A DNA stretch of 64,000 nucleotides from Tetraselmis striata (Eukaryota; Chlorophyta; Chlorodendrophyceae; Chlorodendrales; Chlorodendraceae). Below are positions 45,254 through 56,937 of the stretch, in pieces; within the stretch, counting starts at the first letter, position 1; every line of letters starts with the position of its first letter. Made by a program: the position numbers and the translations under genes. Below the pieces are notes generated by a model. That model was not told the origin of the DNA, searched no databases, and saw only the letters and a list, made by a program, of their open reading frames with translations. Location: contig VCJN01001658.1 of NCBI GenBank assembly GCA_006384855.1, positions 69,501-133,500 on the forward strand. Direction: 5' to 3'.

Positions 45254-48200
45254 CATATATATATTTTAGGCCATGGAAGACGATACACACACCCAGGGGC
45301 ATGCCGGTCAGTTCCGCCGGGAGGGGTCGGGCAGGGGCAGCGCAGGCAAGGCAGCACCTGCTGGAGCGCCGGGTGATCCGGCGACATCGCGACCAGGACG
45401 CGGCAGATGCCCATCGCGCGGTGCGCCGAGTCGGCGTCCGGCCACGCCAGCGCGGACACCGCAAGGCTGACCACCGCCTGTGCGCACGCGGGCGCCGCGC
45501 CCAGCAGCCACTCCAGCTGGCTGCCCTTCCCGTTGCCGCCGGACGCATCCACCTGCCGCAGCACCGGACAGGGGGGGGGGGGGGGGGGGCGTTGGTAGGC
45601 TGTCAGCGGGGTGGCTTTGACGCATGGGTGGTCGCAGCGCTCAGCATCACGATGGGGCGGGAAGGGAAGCAGCCTATCAGTCGTATTGTACCGGGCGAGA
45701 GTCACGCGGTTGTTTGTAGATGCCACATGTGCAGTGGTGGTGACGGTACTTCGCAACACACGACTGATCGCGTGATTGCACTGAAGGAGCAGGAGGCAAT
45801 CTGTGTTCTCCCACAATGAAGTGCCTGTACCCCTCTCTCTCCCTCTCTCTCTGACTCACTCTCTCTTTCGACCGAGGAGAAGGTCCCTATTTGCGCTTAC
45901 AGTGGGCGGCAACGACGCCCTAGAGCCTTGCGGGACGCCTCTCGTACTCGGTCTGGCAGTGTTGCCATGTATAATTACACTCTCCCCTCTGTCTCTCCCT
46001 CTCAACACCACAAACACACCAACATGCATCCAGGTGAGGAGGGGGTGCAGGGCGGGGCCCTTGTGCATGCAGGTGCGGCACGAGAAACGAGGAGGCGCTG
46101 GACCTGCTTGGGGGTGAGCGAGCCGGAGATGTGGCTCCAGCGCTGCAGCCCCGCCATCACCCCCATCAGCACCGTCACCTCCCGGCTCAGCTCCCGCATC
46201 ATGCGCTCCTCCACCACCTCGTTCTGCGCCCTGCCAACCGCCAAGCCGCACCCACCGCCAACAGAATAAGCATGTCAGCGGGAACGACCCCTCTCCTCGG
46301 GCGCATTCTCCAACGAGCATGCGCTTTGGGGCGGGACTCGTACATGCCCATGCGGACAGTCTCACCTCCGCAGCGCCATACTATGTCATAAGGCGCAATA
46401 CCAGCGGCCAGCAGCTTCAACCCACGCAGGCACTACGGTATTGTCGAGGTTAACGCAGTGTTTTGTACACACACCGATTCCTAGCACCCCAGCCGGGTCA
46501 CCGGGATCGCGGGAATCGGGCCAGAAGCGGGCGCCGTTATACCGTTGCTCGGCCAGCAGGGGGCTTGGAAGGCCGTAGTGTCGTTCAGGCAAAATATCAC
46601 TGTCGGAGGGCTTCAGCCTGAGTGAGGAGGCGCGGCGGCAGCGTCGCGGTAATGGCAGTGCTTTGCAGCACACCGAGAGCAATTGGGTGGGAAGCGCAGG
46701 CGCAAACAGCTACCCATCCCAAGGGTGTTATAGACCACTGCTACTAAGACTCGCCCCTGCCTGCCAGAGGTCAAACGTGGACGAAACTACATGGAACTGT
46801 AGCGAAGGTTGGAAGGAAGCTCAACGCTAGGCTTATGATAAGTGTTCATATTAAGAGGGATCATATTGTAAGGGTTCTTGTCAAAAGGGTTCTTAATTCA
46901 AAGTCCTTATGGGTTCCTTATGGGTTCCCTTAGGGTTCGATCTTATCTCTAATGTTATCATTGTATGTGCATCGGCATCCGTGGTCTGAGAGTGAGAGTC
47001 GAGCAAGGTTAAGCAGGGTATAGAGAGGGCTTAAAAGCCCCGCGCAGCTACCCTAGCTCATGGATGGCGGGCAGGGAGGGCTGCTTTGGGCGCACCGGAT
47101 GCCGTCCTCCGCCTGCGGCGCGCCCGCCCCGCTGACGTAGGCGCCCCAGTACGCCGCCAGGCGCTCGCACACCACGGGCAGGAAGGGCGGCAGCAGCGCC
47201 GGCAGCCACGCGTGCCACGCGCGCCGGGGGCACTCGCGCACCAGCGGCAGCAGCGCGTGGCGCACCATCAGCCGGATGTGCTGGGCCTCCATGTGCTGCG
47301 CGCCGTCCCCGGGAGGCGTAGCCGCCACCATCTCAGCCCCGGCCAGCCAGATCAGTGGCAGCATCACAGAGGGGAAGCAGTCAGGAGGCCAGAGGAGGGC
47401 GCTGCCGCGCACCTCGAGGTGGGCCAGCAGGGACGCGGGCATCTGGCCCAGCAGGGTGGTGTTGGCGAAGATGCCGGGCACGCGATGCACCGCCATGGAC
47501 ACGATCTGGTAGATGGACTCCCGCAGCGCCTGGGGGCCGAGGAAGGCGCGGGTCAGCCGCCATATACGGACAGCCGGCAGCGCACGCCGGGTGCCTGTAG
47601 ATGATACGACCCACGCGGGGCTTCCTGGAGGTGGTGGTCGGAAGCAAAGGGGGAAAGGGGGGGCGGCTTGCCTTGAGCCACATGCGCAGCGCCTTGACGC
47701 TGCCACCGCCCACGCTCTCATCCTCCTCGCTCTCCCCTGGATGCCGTAGGGCAGAGGACGGTAAGTAAGGCTCAATTGATGAGGCGCGGACAGCGCCGTC
47801 GAGCTGAGAAAGCCCCGCCTTGTAGCACGTCCCACCACATCATATCCTATCATGCCCAACCCGTATCGGCCCAAAGCAGACTTGCCAACCCCACATTAAA
47901 GGGCGGCGACGGAGGGCGGGGGCAGGGACTCACATGCGGCTAGAACACACAACAAGTCCACGTGGGTTTAACTGACCCCCAGCGAAGAGGGATACGCGAT
48001 AACTTGGCTGAAATACGTCGGAGGACAAAGCAATCACAGCGCAGAGCTATCGACGCGGCGTGGTAAGGCGCGCGGGCGGGGGGGGGGGGGGGGGGGGGGG
48101 GAGATTGAGAAGGAGGGGATTGTGGGGGGGGGGGGGGGGGGGGGGCGGGCTCGCGCAGGCAATGGAATCGTGTGGGTAAGCGACAGCCATGAGGCCGCTC

Positions 48201-51200
48201 AGGGAGCGGGCGCACGACACGGCCACGTAGTAGGTGAGGCCGGTGGGCGCGCGTCTCACCGCCGGCCTCCCGCGCCTGCCGCCCCGCCGGCTGCCCCAAG
48301 TACACCTGCCACAAGAACCGGCGCAGCGCATTGGGGGGTCAGCGGCCGCATGTCCACAACCTTGTGCACGAGTGGGAGGAGAGAGACACCAATGCAAGCC
48401 GGGCAATAGGAGGGGGGGGGGTGCAGAAATGGCAGGAGGGGGAAGGGAGAGGGTGAGGGGAGGACGATGTTGGGTGGGGGGGAGGGGGCGGACCTGCCGC
48501 TCCGCGGGGCTGATCTCCAGGGCGCCCTCGTAGCCCGCGAGCGCGGCGCGGCCCTCGGGCGCCCACAGGCCATGGATGCAGGCCAGCAGGCCGAGCGGCA
48601 GCACAAACGCCCAGCCGGTGTGCGGCAGGAAGGGGTGCGACGGGTCCACCGGCGGCATCTCCCCCTCCGGCAGCCCCTCCACCAGCGGCGGCACGCCCGG
48701 CATGCGGCGCAGGCTGCGCTCCAGCATCTGCACCTCGTGGAACACCTCCCAGCGCGCCTGGCGGCCGCCGATGGGGTCCAGCCGGTCGGGGGGCAGCCCG
48801 CTGGGTAGCCCCGCGTACTCTGCCAGGAAGGCGGGCAGCGAGGACACGGAGCCGGACCGGGGCAGCTGCCCCCAGGACTGCCGCAGCTGGGGGAGGGGGG
48901 GGAGCAGCGGGGGAAGGGGCAGCGGGTGCGCATTAGCAATGACGTCATCTCTAGCCGGGGTGCTGGCGCAGCAACAGGAACACCACAAATAAGAGCCGGC
49001 TGCGCCTGCCGGAGGCCAGATATCAGCGGAAGTTTACATGTGCCGAGGCACCTATAATGAGAACCGTTTATCATTATAAGCCTCAAATTGGGGGTGCATG
49101 CAACCAATCAGACCATTCGCTAGTGTATAGTCCCGCTACCGTTTCGCCTACATTTGACCTCTGGCAGGCAGGGCATGCTCTTATTTGCGGTGTTCTGTTC
49201 GCCGCGTCGGCACCTGCAGCGGATGTTCCTAGACCTTGCCTGCAGCCCCAATCTGAGGCTCGTATATTACGGGTTCTCGCAGGTGCTTTGGGACCCGTAC
49301 TCACACAGAGGAAGCATGGCCCCCCTTCCCGTGCAGGGATCGCATCGGGGCCTTATTGGTGTGAACTTCCCCTGGGTGGGTGCCGCGCGTAGTGCGCATC
49401 CCCTTGCCTGCTTGGCGGAGGACGCGGACAGTGATCCTGGGGCCAGCATGGGGGGTGGGGGCTCACCGGCGCGAGGAGCCACTCCGTGAGCTGCGCCTGC
49501 ATCTGCGCGCTGATGTTGGTGCTCGCCACCAGCAGCGCCTCGTTCAGCACGTTGCGCTCGCCGATGCGGAGCTCCTTGCGCTCCCACAGCCCCTGGATGT
49601 GCGACGACAGCGGCTGCGGCGGGGCGGGGCATGAGGGGAGGGGGGCAGGGTGCGGACATGAACTCACAGCCGGGCGCTCTTGCATGCTTGCAAGGCGGTG
49701 GTGGCAGTGGTTGGAGGGGCTGGAGGGGGTTGTGTGTGTGGGGAGTGTGTTGAGGAGGGCGGGGGGGGGGGGGGGGGGGGGGGGGCTGCCCCGGGGGCAC
49801 ACCTGCAGGTGCTGCGCCAGCTGCTGCCCCGCCACCTTCCCCAGCCCCAGCACGTTGCCCGCAATCTTGGTCCTCGTGGAGAAGGCGTCCCGCCAACCCT
49901 GCACCGCGCAGCCCGGTGTGTGGTCAGCGGGGGCGGGCTTGGCGGCGGGTTGGGGGGGGGTGCCGGGAGCAGGGACAGGGGGCAGCAGGGGTTGGGGGGG
50001 GGTGGAGGGGTTGCCTTGGGGGGCGACAGCGGCGGCAGCTCCCAGCCATCCGTGTTCATCAGTGGCACCGTCAGCATCATGGTGATCAGCTTGTTTATCA
50101 CCTCCTGCAGCAGGCACAGCGCATGAATACCGGCAACTCGGCGCGTTCGCACCGGCGGCGGAGGGCTGAGCGCTGAGCGCCTTGCACCGTGCGGAGCAGC
50201 AGCCCTTGGCGCGTCGGAAAGGACGGCCACATGTACGCGCTGGGCCGGGGCGCGGGGTGCTACCTGCATGATCTCGCCGTGGCACTTGAGGTAGGGCGCG
50301 GTCGCCTCCAGGCAGCGCCCATGCTGCACAGCGCAAGGGATAGGGGTGCATGGGGCGGCATGCTCAGCTCCGCTATATGTGACCACAGGCGCCGAGCTTG
50401 CGCTGATGGCGAGGCCAGGGGCGCATCAACGGAGCCGAGAGGCAGAGGAGTGGGGTCCGGGTGCGCAGTAATGCATTGGAATTTGGGGGGGGGGGGGGGG
50501 GGGGGTCTGTGCACCCACCAGGCCAGCAAAAAAGGGGTCCTGGTAGGGCGGCATGTCGAGCAGCTGGCGCACCACCGCCTGGACGCCGTTGTTGGGCGCA
50601 GCGATCCAGGCGCCCGGGAAGGACTGGATGCCTGAGAGCAGGACAAAGCAGCACAGCGCCGCACCGTCAGGGGACCTGGCTACCACACAGCCCCCGCCCC
50701 AAGTTACCCCAGTGCCGTGCTCGGTCACAGCATGGCGCATGGCGCATGGCGCATGACACGGGACATGGGACATGCACCGGCCTGCCGGGAGCTCACCCGC
50801 CTCCAGCACCAGCGCCGCCACCTCCAGGTCCACTGCCCTGCCGCTGCTCACCGCCGCCTGCAGCTGCTGCGCGCACGCGCGCGCCACCGTGGCGGGCTGC
50901 ATGCCCGCTGCGTCCTTCAGCAGCTTGGACAGCTTGGCCCTGTGCACGGCGCCATCGCAAGATGGGCTCACCCGCGCAAGCACACACCCCAGCATGCGCA
51001 CGACAGCGCCCTCCTGCACCCGATGCACCACCACAACCCCCCTTAATATAGCTCCCTATGGATATTGTTATATATATAGGGAGAGAGACAGATACAGATT
51101 ATATATATATACATATATATAGTATCTATATACATTTATATACAGATATATGTATACATATATGGGTATATGTATGTATATATACATATATGTATATACA

Positions 51201-54200
51201 TATATATATATATACATATACGTATATACATATGTACAAATATAGCTCCCCATAGCTCTCCTGTTGTCCCTGGCGTGCTAGCTAAGGCAGCGCCTGAGCA
51301 CAGTCATGCCCCCCCATCTGCATCGGCAGCGAGTGGGGCCAGCAGGGGGGCTCTCACCTATGCGTGGAGGAAAACTCCTTGAACTCCTGCACATGCAGCG
51401 GCACATCCATCAGGACATCAAAAGGAAGCCCCCCCCCCCCCCCCCCCCCCCTGGCCGCCCTCCTTGCGCCCTCTCTGTCATGCAGGTCGGTGCATACTGC
51501 TACTCCTGGCAGGCGCGGCCTTGCCCCACCTTGCGCGACATGAAGCTATCGGGCACAAACTCCGCCTGCACCACCGTCGCCATGGGCGTCATCACCGAGT
51601 CCACCAGCACCCGCACCACCTCCTCCGGCAGCGCGCCCTCGCCCGGCTGCTGCTGCTGCTGCTTCTTGCCGCCCCCGCCCTGCGCGCCGGCCAGACCACG
51701 GAAAGCTCAGAGGCAGGCCGGCAGCATGCTGACCCGCGACGGCACCCGCGACGAGACACCCTACCCGCCCGTGCCCAGCTGTGCCTGGCCCATTGCTGCG
51801 CCGGTGCCGCTGAGGGCGGGGTGGGGCCAGACTGCCTGACACCGGCGGCATGCCAGGGCTGAGGAAGGGGCGAGGGGAGGCATGAACAGCCGGGCTGCGG
51901 GTTCGAGGTGCGGATACTTGCAGGGGTGCGTGGCGCCCGCTACCGTCACAAGGCGCATGGAGGCATGGAGACCACCCACATGGCCAGGGCATGGGAGGTG
52001 GTGCAAGGGGCACCGAGTGGCGCTGGGGACAAGATGCAGCTGCATGGAAGGAGAACGGCCGGGCAGGGGGATTGGGTGAGCATGCTGGCAGCGCACCTGC
52101 GCCTGTGCTGGCATGCAAGTACTCGCACGAGGACAGCTACGGAAATGTGCGCATGCCGGGGACGCGTGCGCTGCACTCGTACAGATGATCGCTGATGATT
52201 GCAATAAACGGGCTGCTATCTGCGCGTACCTGGACCTATGCGTATAGAGGCGCCCGCATCGGGCTGCTTAATCCTTGATCGTCACCAAAGAAGATTATAG
52301 ACACAAATATGTATGGGGAAAATCCAGACGCGAAAACCCTATACTGAACGATCAAGATGGAACCGAGAAGGGACGTCAGCTGTAACAATTGAGGCGACAT
52401 TCGTCTAGAAAGCGTAACGCTTGCAGCACTGCTATATCGCACGTATACTCATAGACTCGGGTACACATCGCACTAGTACTCGTATACCTCGTGCTTTTAC
52501 CAACCCGTAGTATACCGGACTCGTAATTGTCACATCGGCAAACGCGACCCAAGCCACGACTGGCATGTTTACAGGTATTCAGGTGGGGTTTAAAGGGGGG
52601 GGGGGGGGGGGGGGAGGAGGGGGGCGAGGAGCTTACCCGGTTCATCACGGTGTTCCACATCTGCAGCGCAATGCCCGAGACATGCAGGTCCGGGTGCTGC
52701 GTGAAGCGCAGCATCTGGCGCAAGAATTCGTTGCGTGTGCTCGGCTCCTGCAGCACCTGGAGGCAAGCCCCGAGCAGCCGGCGGTGAGCGTGCGGGCGTC
52801 TGGGTGACATCGGAAGTGTGTGCTCCGGCGGCGGCCAGGGGGGCGGGGAGGGGGCGGGGTGCCGACCTCAAAGTGCTGGATGCCAAACTCCACCATGGTG
52901 TCGCACAGCCGCTGCCCAAAGTCCTCGTGCGCGCCCCCGGTGGCGATCTCCGCGTAGGCGGCCGGGTCGTCCAGCAGCTTGGCGGCGCCGCCCATCAGCG
53001 CCGCGCAGACCGCCGCCAGCGCGGCCGCCTCGTCGGGCCCGGCCTTGCGCACGACCACCTGGCAGAATGGCAGTGGGATGGCTGTGAATCGTCCAGTTTC
53101 CACCCCTGTCCTTGGCCCCCCGGGGGGGGGGGGCATGCCAGATAAAATGGGACGCGAAATGCCGGGACCCGGATATCTGAAGGACATCATGACATTTCCA
53201 CTAAACCATCCAAGAGGACAATGCAGTCCACAAGGAGCCTGTGAGAATTCCAGCCGGGATGCGGACTCGCGGTCGCATTAATGGTCAGGGGACTGTGCTG
53301 CCTCGCCAACAGCAACCGTATGGATGCGCCCCCCCCCCCCCCCCCCCCCCTCCCTATTCTTTCGCAGTCTTAAAAACCCTCTCCTCACACACCTTGCGCA
53401 GCACATCCAGGGAGAGGTCCTTGAAGTCATCGTTGTGCAGCAGGAAAGCGGCGGCGTCGATCACGCGGAGGCTGTGCACCTGGTTGATGGGCATCACGCT
53501 GGCAAGTGCCAACAGAGGAACGGGTGGGCGCCGGGCAGCAGGGGGGGGGGGGGGGGGGCGTCTGAGTGCGGGTTCAAAAGCGGGGGCGGCGCGGCTTGGC
53601 AACTGCACCCGGGGCCCGCGGCATTCTGCCACTATCGCCAACAGCACGGCACTACCAAGTTGTCCCCGGCGCCGCACTCACGAGGCAAAGACGGCCGCCG
53701 CCTCCAGGCCCTCCTGCACCACTGTCGTGTGCTGCTGCACCGCGTCCATCTGCCCCGCTTTGGCCGCCTCCACCGCCGCCACAAAGTGGCGCTCCAGCAT
53801 CTGCGGCGGATAGTTACAAGGGGGCGGGCATCAGGCGCCCCTCTCCCCCCCCGGGGTATGATCAGGCAACCCTCTCGCCGCCTCCCTCTCCTCTCGCTCC
53901 CTCTGCCATGTGGGCATGCACCAGCGGCCATCACCCCGGCGCGGTGCCCCTGCCCCCTCCGCCCCCTATCGGCCGCGGACCTTCACCACAAACGGGAGGA
54001 TGGTGTCGATGGAGCCGTTCAGAAAATTGAGCACATTCCGCTTCTGCTCGCCTGCGCAAGACGGCCAGAATGGCGGGGGGTGAGGGGGCGGCAGACCAAG
54101 AGGTGTCGGTGTGCAGGGGTGCGGGATGAGAGGAGGAGGGGATGCAGCATGGGCATGGTGTGCCTGTTGTCGCGGCCGCAGCCCCCCCATCCGACCCGGG

Positions 54201-55097
54201 GGCAGCTCAGCGCACCCTGCAGGTCGTCCGCGTACACGGTGACGTCCTCCGTGACATTGCGCAGCACCACGATGGCGGCCGCGGCGGCACCGGGCCCCTG
54301 CTCCGCCAGCGCCAGCAGCTGCGGCAGCATCGCGTCCCACACCAGCGCTCCGCCCTGCCGCGGGATCTCCGCCACCAGCAGCGCCGCCTTGCTGCGCACC
54401 GGCCACGCGGCGCGGGTGCTGCTCACTGCGGGTGTCCCACCCGTGGGGGGAGACGAGCGGGGCAGGAGCGGGGGGTAGGTAAGCGGGGAGCGGCTCAGGG
54501 CTTGCGAGGGGGGTGCTGCCTGGCTGGTGCGGGATGCTGGGATCAGACCGGGGGTGGCGGTGTATAGTAGAGAGGGAGGGAGGGGGGGGGGGGGGGGGGG
54601 CGCACCCTGCTGCAGCAGCGTGAAGGCCATCCGGTACATGTCCAGCTGCTCTGCCTGCGCCAGGGCGTTCCACCGCGTCTTCACCTGCACCAGCCACCCA
54701 CCCAGTCAGCACCGCTGCGTCGACCCCCCCCCCCCCCCCCCCCCCCTTGCTGCGCTTCAATTTTCAGGCAGCGACCCCCCAGTCCTAGCCCAAGTTCAGG
54801 CCCGAGGACTGGCAGCCCCAGACCCAATCCCAACCTTAGCGGCACCGGCTGGCGCTTGGCTGGCCGCCGCTGCTCTCACCAGGTGATGCAGCACGCCGTA
54901 GCCCAGGTGCTGCGCCTGCAGCGGATTGGCCAGCTCCACCAGCTGCGAGGCCGTGGCGACCGCGAGCGCGGGGTCCCCCGCCTTCAGCTGCATGGAGGCA
55001 GGGGAGGGATTGGAGGGGTGGGAGCCAGCAACAAACGCATCAGGGGCAGTCCGGCCGTACCCCAACACCCAGTGGTCCAGTAAGCGGCTCTACCCCC

Positions 55098-55136
<39 letters not shown>

Positions 55137-55565
55137 CCCCCCCGGACTTTTCCTGACTCGGGCTCTCCATTGGGCACCTGAGAGGACGGTTATAGTCGCA
55201 AGGCGGGCATTCCAACTGGGAAGGCGGAGGGAGGCTGCCGCTGAGCGCTGCGCTCCCACCCAGTCAGCGAGAGCATGCCTCTGCGCGGAGCCAATCTGCC
55301 CTCCCCCCTCCCGCCAGCCATGCCGACCACAGTGCAGCTACGAAGCGGCGCCGGATGGGGGGTAAGGCCATCGGAGACCCGCTCTGAAAGACGGGGAAAA
55401 CACCCAATGCGCCCACAAAAAGTTGGGGAAGCGGTGGGGGGGGGGGGGGGGGGGGGGCACCTCCTCCGCGTACTGCGCCGCCGCACGCCGCACAGCGTCG
55501 CTCGCGGAGGGCGACGCCGCCGCCACCACCGCTTCCAGCACACGTCGCGCGGCGTCCGCCGACAT
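43469..55565 (-). CDS. HST: HASTY / exportin-5 (karyopherin), complete, 26 exons
   Basis: HASTY is the plant exportin-5 orthologue, a Ran-GTP-binding HEAT-repeat export receptor acting on miRNA biogenesis at the nuclear pore. Exons high to low: 55461-55565 (ATG), 54880-54987, 54606-54684, 54216-54425, 53981-54051, 53682-53800, 53393-53498, 52867-53058, 52637-52756, 51530-51679, 51358-51386, 50797-50939, 50519-50631, 50264-50323, 50015-50104, 49803-49898, 49467-49613, 48494-48886, 48260-48305, 47672-47736, 47096-47529, 46104-46230, 45358-45552, 44778-44879, 44477-44678, 43469-43653 (TGA). They sum to 3,687 bases: 1,228 codons with all phases fitting, close to the roughly 1,200 of the family. 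Family-like blocks: [58 protein letters not shown]. Three introns seem to start GC rather than GT (after 50015, 47672, 44778). The protein ends [14 protein letters not shown]. Confidence 0.93.
43686..43775. repeat. interstitial telomere-like block (TTTAGGG family)
   Basis: GTAGGGTTCTAGGGTTTC, later CATTTAGGGTTAGGGTATTG, inside the last HASTY intron. Confidence 0.75.
43939..43955 (+). repeat. poly(G) tract in the last HASTY intron
   Basis: Seventeen G, poly(C) in the gene's sense. Confidence 0.9.
44090..44340 (+). repeat. AT microsatellite and AAATGT/AAATGC hexamer array in the last HASTY intron
   Basis: ATATAC/CATATA steps to about 44170, then about a dozen AAATG(T/C) hexamers (44210-44300) changing into ATATGC/ATATGT units. 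Confidence 0.9.
45178..45267 (+). repeat. ATATAC microsatellite in a HASTY intron
   Basis: Runs of TA broken by CATA between exons 23 and 24. Confidence 0.9.
48078..48145 (+). repeat. two poly(G) tracts in a HASTY intron
   Basis: G runs at 48078-48101 and 48124-48145, between exons 19 and 20. Confidence 0.95.
49761..49785 (+). repeat. poly(G) tract in a HASTY intron
   Basis: Twenty-five G, 17 bases below the exon 16 donor. Confidence 0.95.
51063..51240 (+). repeat. TATATACA microsatellite in a HASTY intron
   Basis: About 180 bases of ATATAC-type repeats flanked by ATAGCTCCC(T/C)AT on both sides (51048 and 51242), suggesting expansion within, or insertion beside, a short duplicated word. 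Confidence 0.9.
55093..55143 (+). repeat. 50-base poly(C) tract in HASTY intron 1
   Basis: C run broken by two single T bases. A matching G run (55437-55457) sits at the other end of the same intron next to the exon 1 donor, so the two could pair in the transcript. Confidence 0.95.
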
Positions 55566-56399
55566 CGCGACCCGGCCCTCCGCCCCAACTCGACCCTCGC
55601 CCGGCTCGCCCGCCTTTATTTGGTCGCGTGCCGCCGCCGCCGCCGCCGCCGCAGATCAGCGCTGCCGGACCGCCTCGTTTCGGCTCGGGGCGTCACGCGC
55701 GGAGGCGGCGCGCGAAAAGTGGCGCGGGGTGCGACCGCCCGGTCGGAGCAGTTGCAATAGCCCGGTGTCACGCTTGAGAGCCCACCCCCTGTTGCTAACT
55801 ATCGTGCGTCGAGCTGCTGCTGGCCGCGTCGAGCGCGTGGGTCGTGCTGAGTCAGCGCGTCGACTGACGTGCGAAGGTGAGCGACCTGTGATCTCTGCTG
55901 ATCGTCGTCGCATATGGGGATGATGAAACAACACATATGTAATAAATAATATTTATTTATATACTGCTTTTTTCGAAGTACTTCAATAGGACTATTCATG
56001 TGCTCCGGCAGCCTGGATATCAGCGTTCTAATTACATGAGCTAGCAGCACTGCAGTTAGTTCCGGAGTTCAGGGATTTTATTAGTAGTCAGGTTAGTGCG
56101 TCAACGCCTGAGGACTTAACTGCCTTTATTTTGGGCGGGGTCCCCCCCTCCCTTCACGGCGCCCTGGATTTTAGTGGGAATGGGAAATTTTTCCAGCTAT
56201 GGCGTCGCGCCCTCCCTCACGTTGCCTTTTTTGTTGCACATGTATCGCACTCCCGAAATGCTTTGCTCCGCGGGTTGGGGCTTGCCCCAACTCGCATTAC
56301 TCGAATGGGCCGACGCCCAAACGGGTAGGGCGGACCTTTCGTGGTGAGTGCCGGGTATTTTGATGGCAGTGTTTTAGACGGTGATCCAACAGTGTTGGA
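55566..56399. other. HASTY upstream region
   Basis: The first 200 bases are GC-rich with a GCC repeat at about 55627-55652, a likely promoter/5' leader. After 55930 it turns AT-rich. TAATTACATGAGCTAGCAGCA at about 56030 matches, inverted, part of the foldback element spacer at 56720-56740. Confidence 0.4.
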
Positions 56400-56937
56400 A
56401 ATTCCATCACTGGCCTCTAGTTAGTCTTGCGAAATGCTTCGGCAATTTGCTTGATGACTATAACGGAGCGTCGCCTACCCAGGGCTTTCCGTGACTGGAT
56501 TGCTGCCTAAACGGCCGTCGTAGAGACGCTGCAAGGGTTTCACTGGTGCCAGTCCTGTCCCGGGGACGGAAAAAAAAGCACTGCAGCAGAAGGCGATGTG
56601 TAATAAATCGATGACAATAATAATACGATGATATTCATGAAGGTTACAATCCTTTATACTGTGTATGGCGCCTCCGTATTATTATCCGTTTTATTTTGGT
56701 GATTTCCGATATCGCCTTCTGCTGCTAGCTCATGTAATTCGTATTATTTTTATTTTTTTTGTTTTTTTCGCCCCCGGGACAGGACTGGCACCAGTGAAAC
56801 CCTTGCAGCGTCTCTACGACGGCCGTTTAGGCAGCAATCCAGTTACGGAAAGCCCTGGGTAGGCGACGCTCCGTTATAGTCATCAAGCAAATTGCCGAAG
56901 CATTTCGCAAGACTAATTGGAGGCCAGTGACGGAATT
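56400..56937. repeat. inverted pair of poly(A)-tailed retroposon copies (foldback unit)
   Basis: The left arm (56400-56578) and right arm (56757-56937) are about 95% identical in inverted order. Each runs from AATTCC(A/G)TCACTGGCC to CCTGTCCCGGGG(A/G)CG plus A, so the tails face inward. The spacer holds a further inverted GCAGCAGAAGGCGAT (56584-56598 and 56711-56725). The copy at 4327-4398 shows the unit is mobile. Either two SINE/LINE-tail insertions tail-to-tail or a true foldback element. Confidence 0.85.

Noticed and set aside
43469-55565. CRISPR-like or tandem-array reading of the regularly spaced G runs
   Set aside because: The runs have no constant spacer or repeat beyond the homopolymer and are placed by intron position.
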